Below are positions 1 to 7,460 of a DNA stretch of 9,368 nt, piece after piece. The stretch lies in the NCBI GenBank assembly GCA_964528875.1, contig CAZGUI010000089.1, forward strand, positions 1-9,368, read 5' to 3'. The DNA is from Bacteroides_E sp964528875 (GTDB lineage: Bacteria; Bacteroidota; Bacteroidia; Bacteroidales; Bacteroidaceae). Both the position numbers and the translations under genes were made by a program. Position 1 is the first letter of the stretch. The number at the start of each line of letters is the position of its first letter. Under the pieces are notes generated by a model that saw only the letters and a program-made list of their open reading frames with translations, was not told the origin of the DNA and did no database searches.

Positions 1-3
1 CCC

Positions 4-28
4 GTTTCAATCAAACCGTTGATATAAC
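4..28 (-). CRISPR. possible leader-proximal CRISPR repeat (3' part), single copy
   Basis: Read on the minus strand, this stretch ends in GATTGAAAC, and many type I-B repeats end in ATTGAAAC, the 8-nt crRNA handle left by Cas6. Just before it is a small dyad, ATCAA-CGGT-TTGAT, of the size of the mini-stem often found in such repeats. It lies at the far end of the leader-like region downstream of cas2, where a first repeat is expected. Only one copy is in the window and its upstream border is unclear (25 to about 35 nt), so repetition is not shown. The handle-like octamer also occurs by chance elsewhere in this AT-rich window. Confidence 0.35.
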
Positions 29-186
29 TAAGTTGTCCAGATTGATTCTGTCCATACACAAATATACTGATATTCCTTTTTCATTTTATAATATATTTTA
101 TGAAAAACGTGCTCAATGTATAGCAAAATCCTAATTTGTCTATCCACAGCAATTTTTACATTACTACAGATCGACAAACCATTTTA
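29..186 (-). other. CRISPR leader-like region downstream of cas2
   Basis: This AT-rich non-coding stretch directly follows the cas2 stop. It contains an imperfect inverted repeat, TTTGTCTATC at 135-144 and GATCGACAAA at 169-178 (9 of 10 positions pair), and a repeated TGGACA motif nearer the window edge. A dyad built on TTTGTCGA/TCGACAAA a little way into the non-coding DNA after cas2 resembles, from memory, leaders of clostridial type I-B arrays. A leader carries the array promoter and the sites that direct Cas1-Cas2 integration. The inferred direction of the array transcript is minus, away from cas2. No open reading frame of note is present. Confidence 0.5.
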
Positions 187-465
187 TTAAAAAAAATAAG
201 ACGTTTTATCATCTATTATGCCTAAAAATTCTTTTTCCAGCCATCTCTCACTCCTGCTAATAAATATCAGTAAAGAATCTCTGTCTTTTCTAATAAAATT
301 ATTTAATTCTGATTTTAATTTTAGCAAATTTAACTCCGATAAGTTACCCTCAAACACCGATTTTTGTATATGCGTCAAATATTTTTTACAGATCTTAAAT
401 ATATTTCTAGAAATTCTTGCACTGCCTTCATCTGTAACAATATCATACACTAATACTACATACAA
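187..465 (-). CDS. cas2: CRISPR adaptation protein Cas2
   Basis: This 92-residue protein matches Cas2 in size and has the ferredoxin-like first strand MYVVLVYDI with the conserved Asp8, followed by the typical RISRNIFKICKKYL helix and the QKSVFEG strand. Cas2 dimers bridge two Cas1 dimers in the spacer integrase, and some members cut nucleic acid. The start is TTG: the only well-placed ribosome site, GGTGGTGA, overlaps the cas1 stop codon and lies about six bases upstream. Only six bases separate it from cas1, so translation is probably coupled. It is the last gene of the operon and faces the leader-like region, the usual place for an array. Confidence 0.95.
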   Translation of the reverse strand: MYVVLVYDIVTDEGSARISRNIFKICKKYLTHIQKSVFEGNLSELNLLKLKSELNNFIRKDRDSLLIFISRSERWLEKEFLGIIDDKTSYFF

Positions 466-471
466 ATTATA

Positions 472-1464
472 TCACCACCATATCTTGAAGCCAACATATT
501 CTTTCTCCCCAATTATTTCTTTTATAAGTTTATAACACTCCAGTCTAATAAGGTATCTATAAGATACCTCCCTATCCAGGCCTCTATGTTTTATAGTACG
601 TTTCAATCTTGAATCATACTCCATCAATATTCTCTTTTTCGCAGGTTCTTTAAGGTATAAAAAATTAGACTCTTTATCAAAATCATTTTCGGTAATTTGA
701 TTTTTATTAAGTAGCGAAAAAATCATTCTTTCCCCAATTAGCGGTTTAAATATCTCTGCAATATCTAAACATAATGAAAATCTTTTAGTTCCCGGTTCAT
801 GTAAAAAACTTATTGTAGGATTTAACTGTGTCTTATATATTTCTGATAAAACAGTTGTATAAATAAGACTATTTACGAATGAAATCAGAGAATTAATCAT
901 ATTGTCCGGGGGTCTTCTGACCCTTTTTTTAAAATCTATATCTTGTCTTATGACATCATTCCAAGCTGAATAATATATCTTTCTTATGTTTCCCTCTATT
1001 CCCATAAGTTCATTAATATTTGCACCAAAATCTAGTCTTTGTATTAAACTTTGTATCTGTTTTATCGGTTCATCTAGTTCTATCCCCCTACCATTATAAT
1101 ACCTTAAATTTCTATATATGTTATGAGAAGCTGCCTTTAGTATTTCCTTTGCTATTTTCATTCTGCTTTCATAATCAACATATTTTTTCACCTGATTCAC
1201 TAATAAATATCCACTTATGTTACTTTCCCTGGGATAGTAACTTCCACTATAAAACCCATAGTAATTAAATACATGCATAATAATTTTTGACTGTGACATA
1301 AAATTTAAAAGCTTTGTATTCAGCCCAACTTCTCCAAATAAATATATTTCATCTGTAACTTCAGCCTTTAGGTTCTTTTTTTCTCCCTCCGGTGTTGTTA
1401 TTATGATGTTATTATCTTTCCTCCTTAGGTCCCCGTCCCTGAATATATAAAAAGTTTCTCCCAT
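472..1464 (-). CDS. cas1: CRISPR-associated endonuclease Cas1 (type I-B)
   Basis: This 330-residue integrase is the catalytic half of the Cas1-Cas2 complex that inserts new spacers at the leader end of the array. The metal-binding set is complete: Glu157 in MGIEGNIRKIYY, His222 in SFLHEPGTKRFSL, and Asp234 with Glu237 in LDIAEIFKPLI. The N-terminal part is the beta-sandwich (YYIF-like FYIFRDGDLRRKDNN) and the C-terminal part the all-helical catalytic domain. I start at the ATG at 1464 because GGAGAGGGGG sits five bases upstream and the family normally begins M-x-x-x-(F/Y)YIF. An in-frame ATG 30 bases earlier at 1494 has no clear ribosome site. The 124 bases between cas3 and this gene are where cas4 sits in most type I-B loci. 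Here they hold no gene. Confidence 0.96.
   Translation of the reverse strand: MGETFYIFRDGDLRRKDNNIIITTPEGEKKNLKAEVTDEIYLFGEVGLNTKLLNFMSQSKIIMHVFNYYGFYSGSYYPRESNISGYLLVNQVKKYVDYESRMKIAKEILKAASHNIYRNLRYYNGRGIELDEPIKQIQSLIQRLDFGANINELMGIEGNIRKIYYSAWNDVIRQDIDFKKRVRRPPDNMINSLISFVNSLIYTTVLSEIYKTQLNPTISFLHEPGTKRFSLCLDIAEIFKPLIGERMIFSLLNKNQITENDFDKESNFLYLKEPAKKRILMEYDSRLKRTIKHRGLDREVSYRYLIRLECYKLIKEIIGEKEYVGFKIWW
551..569. repeat. 8-bp inverted repeat inside cas1
   Basis: AGGTATCT, three bases, then AGATACCT form a perfect dyad in the 3' part of cas1, in codons for the segment EVSYRYL. It could fold in the mRNA or be a coding coincidence. I assign no function. Confidence 0.5.
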
Positions 1465-1469
1465 GGCTT

Positions 1470-1479
1470 CCCCCTCTCC
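1470..1479 (-). promoter_or_regulatory. ribosome binding site that decides the cas1 start
   Basis: GGAGAGGGGG on the minus strand ends five bases before the ATG at 1464. It supports that start over the in-frame ATG 30 bases upstream, which has no comparable site. Confidence 0.7.
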
Positions 1480-1588
1480 AATAACTTTATACATACTACA
1501 ATTCCCGCATATATGAAAAAATTACATAATAACACTTGAATAACATATAACTTCCCCTTATGCTTTCTTTGCTTGAGGAATGATTTTA

Positions 1589-3883
1589 TCAAAAGGAATT
1601 ATCCCAATCATTTAATTCATTTTCATATACTAAATCTTTTATGGGGGTTATCCCTATTTCGTCACTATATTCACAGTTAAATCGTTGTATCCTCTCAAAT
1701 TTACTTATTTCATATGTTTTTATATTTCTATTATTTGTTAGATAATATGGTATGGACACTGTATAATTCATAATGCTATTCCTTGCCCTAGCCCTTCTTT
1801 TCTTTAAGTTCTCCAGTTCATTTTTATTCATATCTTTTTTTCCTTTTTCATTTATAATCTCTTTCCATTTCTCTATTTTATCCCTGCTTTCTTCAAACAC
1901 ATTCTCTGGTATAACAGTTACAGAATTTATGTTTCTAAACATTTTTTTAGCTTCGATTTTATTCATTTCATGTGTATATAAATTTTTCACATAATTTAAT
2001 GTTTCCCTTATATTTTTATAATAATCTGTTTTCTGTAATTTTTCCGTTGTATACAATTCATTTATTAAATTGATTTTTTCTTCTTCACTTATATATCCAT
2101 CAATATTTTTTTCTTTTAAAATCTCTTTAGAAAAATCAAATATATCTTTATTTATTACATGACCAACCCCGGAACATTTCTTACTTCCACCATTAAATAC
2201 ATAGCAGTTATATCCTATTTTATCATATTCTCTTTTCCTATAACATCTACCCATCCTCTGAAATAATCCATTCAGATCAGATAATTCTGTTATTAATATA
2301 TCAAAGTCTATATCTAATGATGCCTCTACAACCTGGGTGCATATCCATAATCCATACTCCGTTTCATTTTCCCCTTTACCTAGGTTAAGTATTGCTTCTT
2401 CTTTTTTGGTTCTATCCTTTTTAATAAAACTGCTATGCAATAAATTGACATTATTCTTAACCCCCGATATCTCTTCTTCTGGTATTTTTTGCTTTATTTC
2501 TTTATATAATTGTTGAGCTTTTTTAACAGTATTGCATATTACCAACACCTTATTTCTGTTATGTTTTTTTATTATAAAACTTGAATTAATTTCCTCGTCT
2601 TTTATTTTTATACTATGTCTGATATTATTTTTGTTTTTATCTATGAACGGTTCCGGTTTTTTGAATTTTACCCCTTCTTTTATAAGTAGGTCCTCTATAA
2701 ATGGTGGAAATGTAGCCGTTAATATGGCAAATTTACCGCCTAGTTTTGTAACGTGTGAAAGCCCATATACCAAATATGCTATCAAATCCGCTGAATACAT
2801 TTGGATTTCATCTATAACCAACTTTGAATAAGCTAGTGTGGCAAGTTTGGGCTCAAAACCTTTGTATCTGTACACAAAGTCAAACAATTGGTCTATTGTG
2901 CATATTGTGAGCGGCATAGTTAGTTGTTTTGTTCTTTCATAATATTCACCAATTCCCAACTCTTCCAATTGAAGTCTTTCATCATCCTGTTTTTCTTCTC
3001 TTTTTATGTATTCGCTAAAAGCATCTGAATGGAGAAGGCCCAGTCTTTCTTCTAGTTTTTCTCTAATTATGTTTTTTCTGGCCCTATCATATATAACATT
3101 GATAGCTGTTCTCAGAGGTAAAGTAAAGAACCCCTTATTGTTTCCAATCCATAACAGACCTGCTTCCGTTTTGCCCATTCCTGTTTGAGCGACAACTATT
3201 ACATTTTCATTTTTATTTTTTATCATATAGTCCTGAAGGCTATTCCAGTCATATTTATTATCCTTTTTCCATCTCTCAATTGATTGTTCTAAAAAATTAT
3301 TTTCCCATTCTACTTTTTCGTGTGCACTTGAAGCATAATCTATTCTATTTAAAAGTCCTTTTATCAAAACATATTCATTAAAGACATCCTCCCCATCCTC
3401 CTCTGTAATTCTGTTCCCGTTTATATAGCTTGAACCAGGTAATTTATAAACTTTAAGATCTGGTATCTTATCATACTTAAAATCTGCTATATTTTCCTTC
3501 ATCATTTCTATTTCCTTTTTAACATCTTCCCTATAATCTGAAAAAGAAAAGTTTCTTTCATGATGAAAAGCTATGGCAGTTACTAATATTTTTACTTTTT
3601 CTTTCCCATATTTTTTAACTAATCCTTTCGTATCAAGAAAACCAGTACTTAAAAAACCATGTGGTATTTCATTTCTAACCTGTCTCCCTTTCATTTTCTC
3701 TTGAAATTTATAATTGACCTTACCCAAATCATGATACAAACAGGCTAACTCTAATATATCCCAATCTATATTTATATTTGGATAGACTCCTTTCAAAATT
3801 TTATAATTTTCTATCAATCTGTCTGTATGTTCCGCTATAGTTTCCCGTTCAGGGTAAGTCTTCGCTATATATTCATTCCCCAT
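1589..3883 (-). CDS. cas3: CRISPR-associated nuclease-helicase Cas3 (HD domain plus DExH-like helicase)
   Basis: This 764-residue Cas3 is recruited by Cascade to the R-loop, then nicks, unwinds and degrades the displaced strand. The N-terminal HD nuclease spans about residues 1-190, with His19 (IAEHTDRL), His51-Asp52 (YHDLGK), His75, His107-His108 and Asp182. The helicase follows: Walker A AQTGMGKTEAG at 232-242, motif Ia around LPLRTA, motif II DEIQ at 358-361, motif III LTATFPP at 388-394, motif V VVEASLDIDFD near 518-528 and motif VI QRMGRCYR at 542-549. All catalytic residues are present and the length is normal for an HD-helicase fusion. The ATG start has AAAGGAG seven to eight bases upstream. 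A 40-bp palindrome lies between this gene and cas5, so its expression may be set apart from the effector genes. Confidence 0.96.
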   Translation of the reverse strand: MGNEYIAKTYPERETIAEHTDRLIENYKILKGVYPNINIDWDILELACLYHDLGKVNYKFQEKMKGRQVRNEIPHGFLSTGFLDTKGLVKKYGKEKVKILVTAIAFHHERNFSFSDYREDVKKEIEMMKENIADFKYDKIPDLKVYKLPGSSYINGNRITEEDGEDVFNEYVLIKGLLNRIDYASSAHEKVEWENNFLEQSIERWKKDNKYDWNSLQDYMIKNKNENVIVVAQTGMGKTEAGLLWIGNNKGFFTLPLRTAINVIYDRARKNIIREKLEERLGLLHSDAFSEYIKREEKQDDERLQLEELGIGEYYERTKQLTMPLTICTIDQLFDFVYRYKGFEPKLATLAYSKLVIDEIQMYSADLIAYLVYGLSHVTKLGGKFAILTATFPPFIEDLLIKEGVKFKKPEPFIDKNKNNIRHSIKIKDEEINSSFIIKKHNRNKVLVICNTVKKAQQLYKEIKQKIPEEEISGVKNNVNLLHSSFIKKDRTKKEEAILNLGKGENETEYGLWICTQVVEASLDIDFDILITELSDLNGLFQRMGRCYRKREYDKIGYNCYVFNGGSKKCSGVGHVINKDIFDFSKEILKEKNIDGYISEEEKINLINELYTTEKLQKTDYYKNIRETLNYVKNLYTHEMNKIEAKKMFRNINSVTVIPENVFEESRDKIEKWKEIINEKGKKDMNKNELENLKKRRARARNSIMNYTVSIPYYLTNNRNIKTYEISKFERIQRFNCEYSDEIGITPIKDLVYENELNDWDNSF

Positions 3884-3903
3884 AAAGATTCTCCTTTCAC
3901 GAT

Positions 3904-3943
3904 TTTAATAAAGAAAGTCCCATATGGGACTTTCTTTATTAAA
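3904..3943. terminator. perfect 40-bp palindrome: intrinsic terminator or attenuator between cas5 and cas3
   Basis: The 20-base left arm (3904-3923) and 20-base right arm (3924-3943) are exact reverse complements. The core is AAAGTCCC-ATAT-GGGACTTT, followed outward by CTTTATT-type U-rich arms, so the folded RNA has a GC core and an A-tract/U-tract form on both strands. It overlaps the cas5 stop codon (3939-3941) and ends about 20 bases before the cas3 start at 3883. No gene ends here from the plus side, so its likely role is partial termination of the minus-strand operon, or protection of the cas6-cas5 mRNA from 3' decay. Which of these applies is inference. Confidence 0.8.
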
Positions 3944-4874
3944 CTGAGAACACTATATTATCATCTCCATCCAATTGAATAATCGCATATTCCTGTGCCT
4001 GTGCCTGTACCTTGCTTGCATAAACTACATCGACTTTATTCCATTGCCTGAATACCTTTGGATAACGTTTTGTTCCTTTGTCCACAAGAACATAGTTTTT
4101 TGTTAATCTATATCTTGTTCCGGCCGGGATTGTTCCTCTGACTATATCTATATCTCCGCTCTCTATTAGATTTATGGGAATATAGGCACTGTAATTATTT
4201 TTTATATCAATTTCATCTTCAAGCTTTTTCTCATATATATTCACAGTTTTTACTTCCTTAATTAGAACTAAGTCCTCCCATCTTCCTAGAGAAGGATAAA
4301 CCTTCGGATATAAAAAAGCTTTTTCAATATTTTCTACGAGAGATTGATCCTTAGGTATTACATGTAGAAGTAATTCCACCCCTGTTAATAATTCCACCAT
4401 CGTTGGTCCCTCTACCGCGCAGATATAATCCTTCTTGAACTCTTCCCTATTTTCAGTATCAAGCACCATATCTTTTATATACAGATTTTCATATTTCTTT
4501 ATTCCAGGTGCAATCATTTTTTTTATTAAGCTTCCCCTTGGTATCCATACATCTTCAAATTGTTTCCCACCACATATTTTGCATTCCTTGATTTTAGTAG
4601 TGTCTACAGCCATACATCTTTTGCACCTTTTGTTCTTATCATCTACTATTTGATTTGAAAATTCATACCTAGTATATAAATCATTTACTTTGGAATGAGA
4701 CCTTCCCTGAATGCTAATATCCATTTCTTTATATTCAGTAAAATCACATAAATAATGTACCATTCCTATTACAGTAGAAGGTGGAGGCAAAGGATAGGTT
4801 TCTTTTAATTGAAAGCTAGTGGGTTTTTTATAATTGACCATGTCCTGGCTCAATTTTATTCTAATTGCTTTCAT
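3939..4874 (-). CDS. cas5: Cascade subunit Cas5 (type I-B) with a zinc-ribbon insertion
   Basis: Cas5 caps the 5' handle of the crRNA and contacts Cas8 and the first Cas7 subunit. The N-terminal MKAIRIKLSQDMVNYKKPTS, the PLPPPSTVIGMVHYLCDF segment and SKVNDLYTRYEF (about 1-72) are clear Cas5 family sequence. The later block ELLTGVELLLHVIPKDQS and SLGRWEDLV resumes the fold. Between them, roughly residues 73-155, lies an extra segment with two Cys pairs, C84-x2-C87 and C98-x2-C101, which should bind a zinc ion. As a result the protein has 311 residues, where family members I recall are nearer 220-260. The start overlaps cas7 by 14 bases with only a weak GGGAAGG site, suggesting coupled translation. 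A short QAQAQ repeat lies near the C terminus. The stop codon is inside the 40-bp palindrome. Confidence 0.92.
   Translation of the reverse strand: MKAIRIKLSQDMVNYKKPTSFQLKETYPLPPPSTVIGMVHYLCDFTEYKEMDISIQGRSHSKVNDLYTRYEFSNQIVDDKNKRCKRCMAVDTTKIKECKICGGKQFEDVWIPRGSLIKKMIAPGIKKYENLYIKDMVLDTENREEFKKDYICAVEGPTMVELLTGVELLLHVIPKDQSLVENIEKAFLYPKVYPSLGRWEDLVLIKEVKTVNIYEKKLEDEIDIKNNYSAYIPINLIESGDIDIVRGTIPAGTRYRLTKNYVLVDKGTKRYPKVFRQWNKVDVVYASKVQAQAQEYAIIQLDGDDNIVFSV
3992..4011. repeat. short tandem hexamer near the 3' end of cas5
   Basis: CCTGTG CCTGTG CCTGTA on the plus strand gives three nearly identical hexamers. On the coding strand they encode part of VQAQAQE. Copy-number slippage here would stay in frame. 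Confidence 0.6.
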
Positions 4875-5742
4875 AATAATCTTTAACCTTCCCTTTGACT
4901 ATTTCAAAATATTCAGGCATGGGTTTTGCTCCTAACTCTTTTATTACCTCATTATCATTGTCAAAAACCCCTTTTATCAATCCACAGTAGGTATTCCCCT
5001 TTATATCTTCATATAATACGTCTTTTATTCTGTCTACATCTATTCTGTTATTTTTTACATCTAAGGCGTTATGGAAAATTGGATTTTTAATAGCATATAC
5101 CCCACCTATAGTAAATAATGGTTTCAAGTCCTCTCTTCTTCCTTTAATATCCCTATATAAAAATTTTACAGTATCAAGCAAATTTATAATTCTGCTTGCT
5201 TTTTCCGAATCTTCTATTTCAATATCATCATTCTCATCTATACCTACTTTATCCAGATCAACAGATATTGTATATGCATAATAGGATCTGTGAACTTCAC
5301 TTTGTGCTATGCCTCCACCCTTAACAGCCTCATCTTTGTCATCCTGTTTTAAATATCTGTCATATAACCCTTTGTTAGTTAGAAAGTCTAAATCCCCTTT
5401 AAAACTTTCCAATGAAATGGCATTTGAAAGTCTTACTACTGCGGAACGTGTTTTTTGACCTTCAGTTGTTTTCATATATCCAAAAAGATCTATTTCAGGA
5501 TATTCATCTATCGTTGTTTCCGGTGCAAATTGCAATACTGTTTTATCTGCCTTTATTTCCGTATTATCTACTCCCATTTGATTAACAATGTTATATCTTA
5601 ATGCCTGTCTTGATATGTAAGTATGTTGATAACCCCTCCCCCTTGATATTTTCTTCAAAGAAGCAACATTACCTATTGTTTCCCCATAATTAGCACTTTC
5701 TGCCTGAAATATAGCTGACATGGTCAATCCTTTAATTTTCAT
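4861..5742 (-). CDS. cas7: Cascade backbone subunit Cas7 (Cst2/DevR family)
   Basis: This 293-residue protein is the Cst2/DevR-type Cas7, several copies of which line the crRNA spacer in Cascade. Recognisable parts are the N-terminal MKIKGLTMSAIFQAESANYG, the SRQALRYNI segment at about 44-52, and EGQKTRSAVVRLSNAIS, which are typical of the family. No enzymatic residues are expected. I start at the ATG at 5742 because GGAGGGG lies six bases upstream and the family usually begins MKIKGLT. A start 27 bases further upstream at 5769 is possible but lacks a ribosome site. The gene overlaps the end of cas8b by 11 bases and the beginning of cas5 by 14, so the three are translated as a tightly coupled set. 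Confidence 0.94.
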   Translation of the reverse strand: MKIKGLTMSAIFQAESANYGETIGNVASLKKISRGRGYQHTYISRQALRYNIVNQMGVDNTEIKADKTVLQFAPETTIDEYPEIDLFGYMKTTEGQKTRSAVVRLSNAISLESFKGDLDFLTNKGLYDRYLKQDDKDEAVKGGGIAQSEVHRSYYAYTISVDLDKVGIDENDDIEIEDSEKASRIINLLDTVKFLYRDIKGRREDLKPLFTIGGVYAIKNPIFHNALDVKNNRIDVDRIKDVLYEDIKGNTYCGLIKGVFDNDNEVIKELGAKPMPEYFEIVKGKVKDYYESN

Positions 5743-6079
5743 CAGTTTCCCCTCCATCTTTATTTTCATCTTTGATCCATCCGTTTAAACCTGTCACAAA
5801 GGCATATCCTACAATACCCAATGATTCTTCATCTTCTAAGGCTAAAATTAATTGTGACGGTATCGTTTCCCCTATATACATATAGCTCGTTATAATATTA
5901 TGCATAAACATTTCCGAATTTCTTGTCTTTAGTGAATTTAAGAGTCTATAAGATATACCTCTTATTTTACTTTTGTCTACATCTTTATCTTTGTCTCTTT
6001 TAATATATTCCCTTCTCAGATGATATCCAAAAGTCCAGAATTTTTTTACTAATTTTTTATTTTCTTTTACTTTATCCAC
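5732..6079 (-). CDS. cas11b: putative internally translated small subunit Cas11b, in frame within the cas8b 3' end
   Basis: Inside cas8b, a GTG codon (Val457 of Cas8b) is preceded at eight bases by AAAGGAG, a ribosome site as good as those of the annotated genes. Initiation there would give a 115-residue protein ending at the cas8b stop. It starts MDKVKENKKLVKKFW, is rich in charged helix-forming sequence, and includes the C-terminal region with GYAFVTGLNGW. It is established that several type I-B, I-C and I-D systems make Cas11 small subunits from an internal start in cas8 or cas10d, at roughly this size and place. No separate small-subunit gene is present in this locus, which fits. The site is seen directly; its use is inference. 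Confidence 0.55.
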   Translation of the reverse strand: MDKVKENKKLVKKFWTFGYHLRREYIKRDKDKDVDKSKIRGISYRLLNSLKTRNSEMFMHNIITSYMYIGETIPSQLILALEDEESLGIVGYAFVTGLNGWIKDENKDGGETDEN

Positions 6080-7447
6080 CCCTTTAACTCCTTTCAAATA
6101 ATTTATATTTATAATATTTAAGTTCATTATGTGCCCGACATGATAATAAGTTGATATTGTTTCCGTTTCTGTAATCTTATACATCAATAATTTATGAATT
6201 AATGTAAACATATTGTAATTATTTAAAAGTCTTTCCATCATCATGTCATATACATTAAAATAATATTTAGATTCTCTATACCCAGTGTTTATTAAACTGT
6301 TGATTTCTCTGCAAGATTCCCTTATTATCATTAAAATATCTTTAGATAATATGTTGAATCGATACCGTTTATTTTCATATTTTATAATTTGAACATCCTG
6401 AAGTTCATATTGTATGTTAATACTGTGTTCCTCATTAATTGCATTTACTAAGGCTCTGTATGTTATAGATCTTTTATCATCTTCATCTACACTAAGTATA
6501 TTGTTTCTAATAGTTCTATTGGTCCTTAATAAATTATCTGTTGAACTATTGCTGTTTATAAAAATACCGTTATTGTACCCATATGTAAAACCGGCAGGTA
6601 AGCAGGAATAAACCAATTTACATAAATCACATATAGCTACATCATTGTTAAAATTCCATACATGAGATGTTTTCTTTCCTATGTCAAAACCCGTTGCATT
6701 TAAAAAGCTTATGTCATTATCCATAGCCTTTATTTTTCTTTCGCAGATAAAACAATTATATTTGAACTTTTTTTTATCAGATTCTATGTAGCCTATAACA
6801 GCATCTACAAAATATTGTTGATAATCTTTATATACATCTTTTTCTTTAGTCTGAGGATTAAGAAAACATACACCATCCCAACCGTTATTTATGATATTAT
6901 AAATAACGCCTTTTGCTATTATATGTTTTCTGCCACTTTCGCTGTCGAAATAGTTTATTATTTCATCTATTATTTTATAAAGTTCCTTTATTTCTCCTAT
7001 CCTGTTTTCCAGCTTATCATTTTTTCTTAAATTAATAGGTTTTAGTTTTTTTTCCAGCTCCAATACATCCACATCATGTTTTATAAAAGGATATACTTTT
7101 TGATAACTATTTCTTTTTAAATAACCATTACTGCCTTTCATCTTCTCAATATAATCATTTAATGACTTCAAGGATTTTTCATTAAAATTTTCAAATTTGT
7201 TGTTCCTATGACTTTCCATTATTGATTTATAAGATATAATTCTATACCATGGTGTATTTTTATAATATTTATCAATGAAATAATTGAAATACTTTCCCGA
7301 AAAATCCTTTAATGATTCTGGATTAATCCATATATATTGATTTTTTTTAAATACTTCCTCACCTGCATGCTCTAAAATATTACAAAGTCCTACTATCCCA
7401 GCATTAAACTGCCAATCAGATAGTTCAATCTTTATTTTTTCATTCAC
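5732..7447 (-). CDS. cas8b: Cascade large subunit Cas8b (Cst1, CXXC-CXXC family)
   Basis: This 571-residue protein is the large subunit that reads the PAM, opens the DNA and recruits Cas3. Its signature is the paired cysteine motif that names the family: C232-F-I-C235 and C273-D-L-C276, about 37 residues apart, probably forming a zinc site. The N terminus (IKIELSDWQFNAGIVGLCNI) and C terminus (GIVGYAFVTGLNGW) are also of Cst1 type. The start is GTG, four bases after a perfect AGGAGGTGA that overlaps the cas6 stop codon. The overall sequence is Lys, Asn and Ile rich, as expected for such AT-rich DNA. The last fifth also seems to encode a separate small subunit from an internal start. It lies between cas6 and cas7, its usual neighbours. 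Confidence 0.93.
   Translation of the reverse strand: MNEKIKIELSDWQFNAGIVGLCNILEHAGEEVFKKNQYIWINPESLKDFSGKYFNYFIDKYYKNTPWYRIISYKSIMESHRNNKFENFNEKSLKSLNDYIEKMKGSNGYLKRNSYQKVYPFIKHDVDVLELEKKLKPINLRKNDKLENRIGEIKELYKIIDEIINYFDSESGRKHIIAKGVIYNIINNGWDGVCFLNPQTKEKDVYKDYQQYFVDAVIGYIESDKKKFKYNCFICERKIKAMDNDISFLNATGFDIGKKTSHVWNFNNDVAICDLCKLVYSCLPAGFTYGYNNGIFINSNSSTDNLLRTNRTIRNNILSVDEDDKRSITYRALVNAINEEHSINIQYELQDVQIIKYENKRYRFNILSKDILMIIRESCREINSLINTGYRESKYYFNVYDMMMERLLNNYNMFTLIHKLLMYKITETETISTYYHVGHIMNLNIININYLKGVKGVDKVKENKKLVKKFWTFGYHLRREYIKRDKDKDVDKSKIRGISYRLLNSLKTRNSEMFMHNIITSYMYIGETIPSQLILALEDEESLGIVGYAFVTGLNGWIKDENKDGGETDEN
5749..5755 (-). promoter_or_regulatory. ribosome binding site that decides the cas7 start
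   Basis: GGAGGGG on the minus strand lies six bases before the ATG at 5742, inside the last codons of cas8b. It supports this start over the ATG at 5769. Confidence 0.7.
6088..6094 (-). promoter_or_regulatory. internal ribosome binding site in cas8b for a Cas11b-like product
   Basis: AAAGGAG on the minus strand, then the eight bases TTAAAGGG, then an in-frame GTG at 6079-6077. It encodes LKGV of Cas8b, so it is embedded in coding sequence. Spacing and strength match a normal initiation site. Confidence 0.55.
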
Positions 7448-7451
7448 CTTT

Positions 7452-7460
7452 TCACCTCCT
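7452..7460 (-). promoter_or_regulatory. ribosome binding site of cas8b overlapping the cas6 stop
   Basis: The string TAGGAGGTGA contains both the cas6 TAG stop (7461-7459) and a consensus Shine-Dalgarno. The cas8b GTG starts four bases later. This fixes a GTG start; a nearby ATG is out of frame. Confidence 0.8.

Noticed and set aside
218..535. Plus-strand 105-codon frame opposite cas2 and the end of cas1
   Set aside because: It runs antisense to two certain genes, has a low-complexity Ser/Phe/Leu composition and no ribosome site. The other plus-strand frames are shadows of the same kind.
600..608. GTTTCAATC, identical to the repeat-like end at 4-12, inside cas1
   Set aside because: It lies in conserved cas1 coding sequence (codons around SRLKRT), has no flanking similarity to the leader-proximal motif, and a 9-base match in AT-rich DNA is unremarkable.
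1465..1588. Search for a remnant of cas4 in the cas3-cas1 gap
   Set aside because: The 124 bases are AT-rich and show no CKKC or EVKK-like coding traces in any frame I read, so there is no support for a pseudogene.
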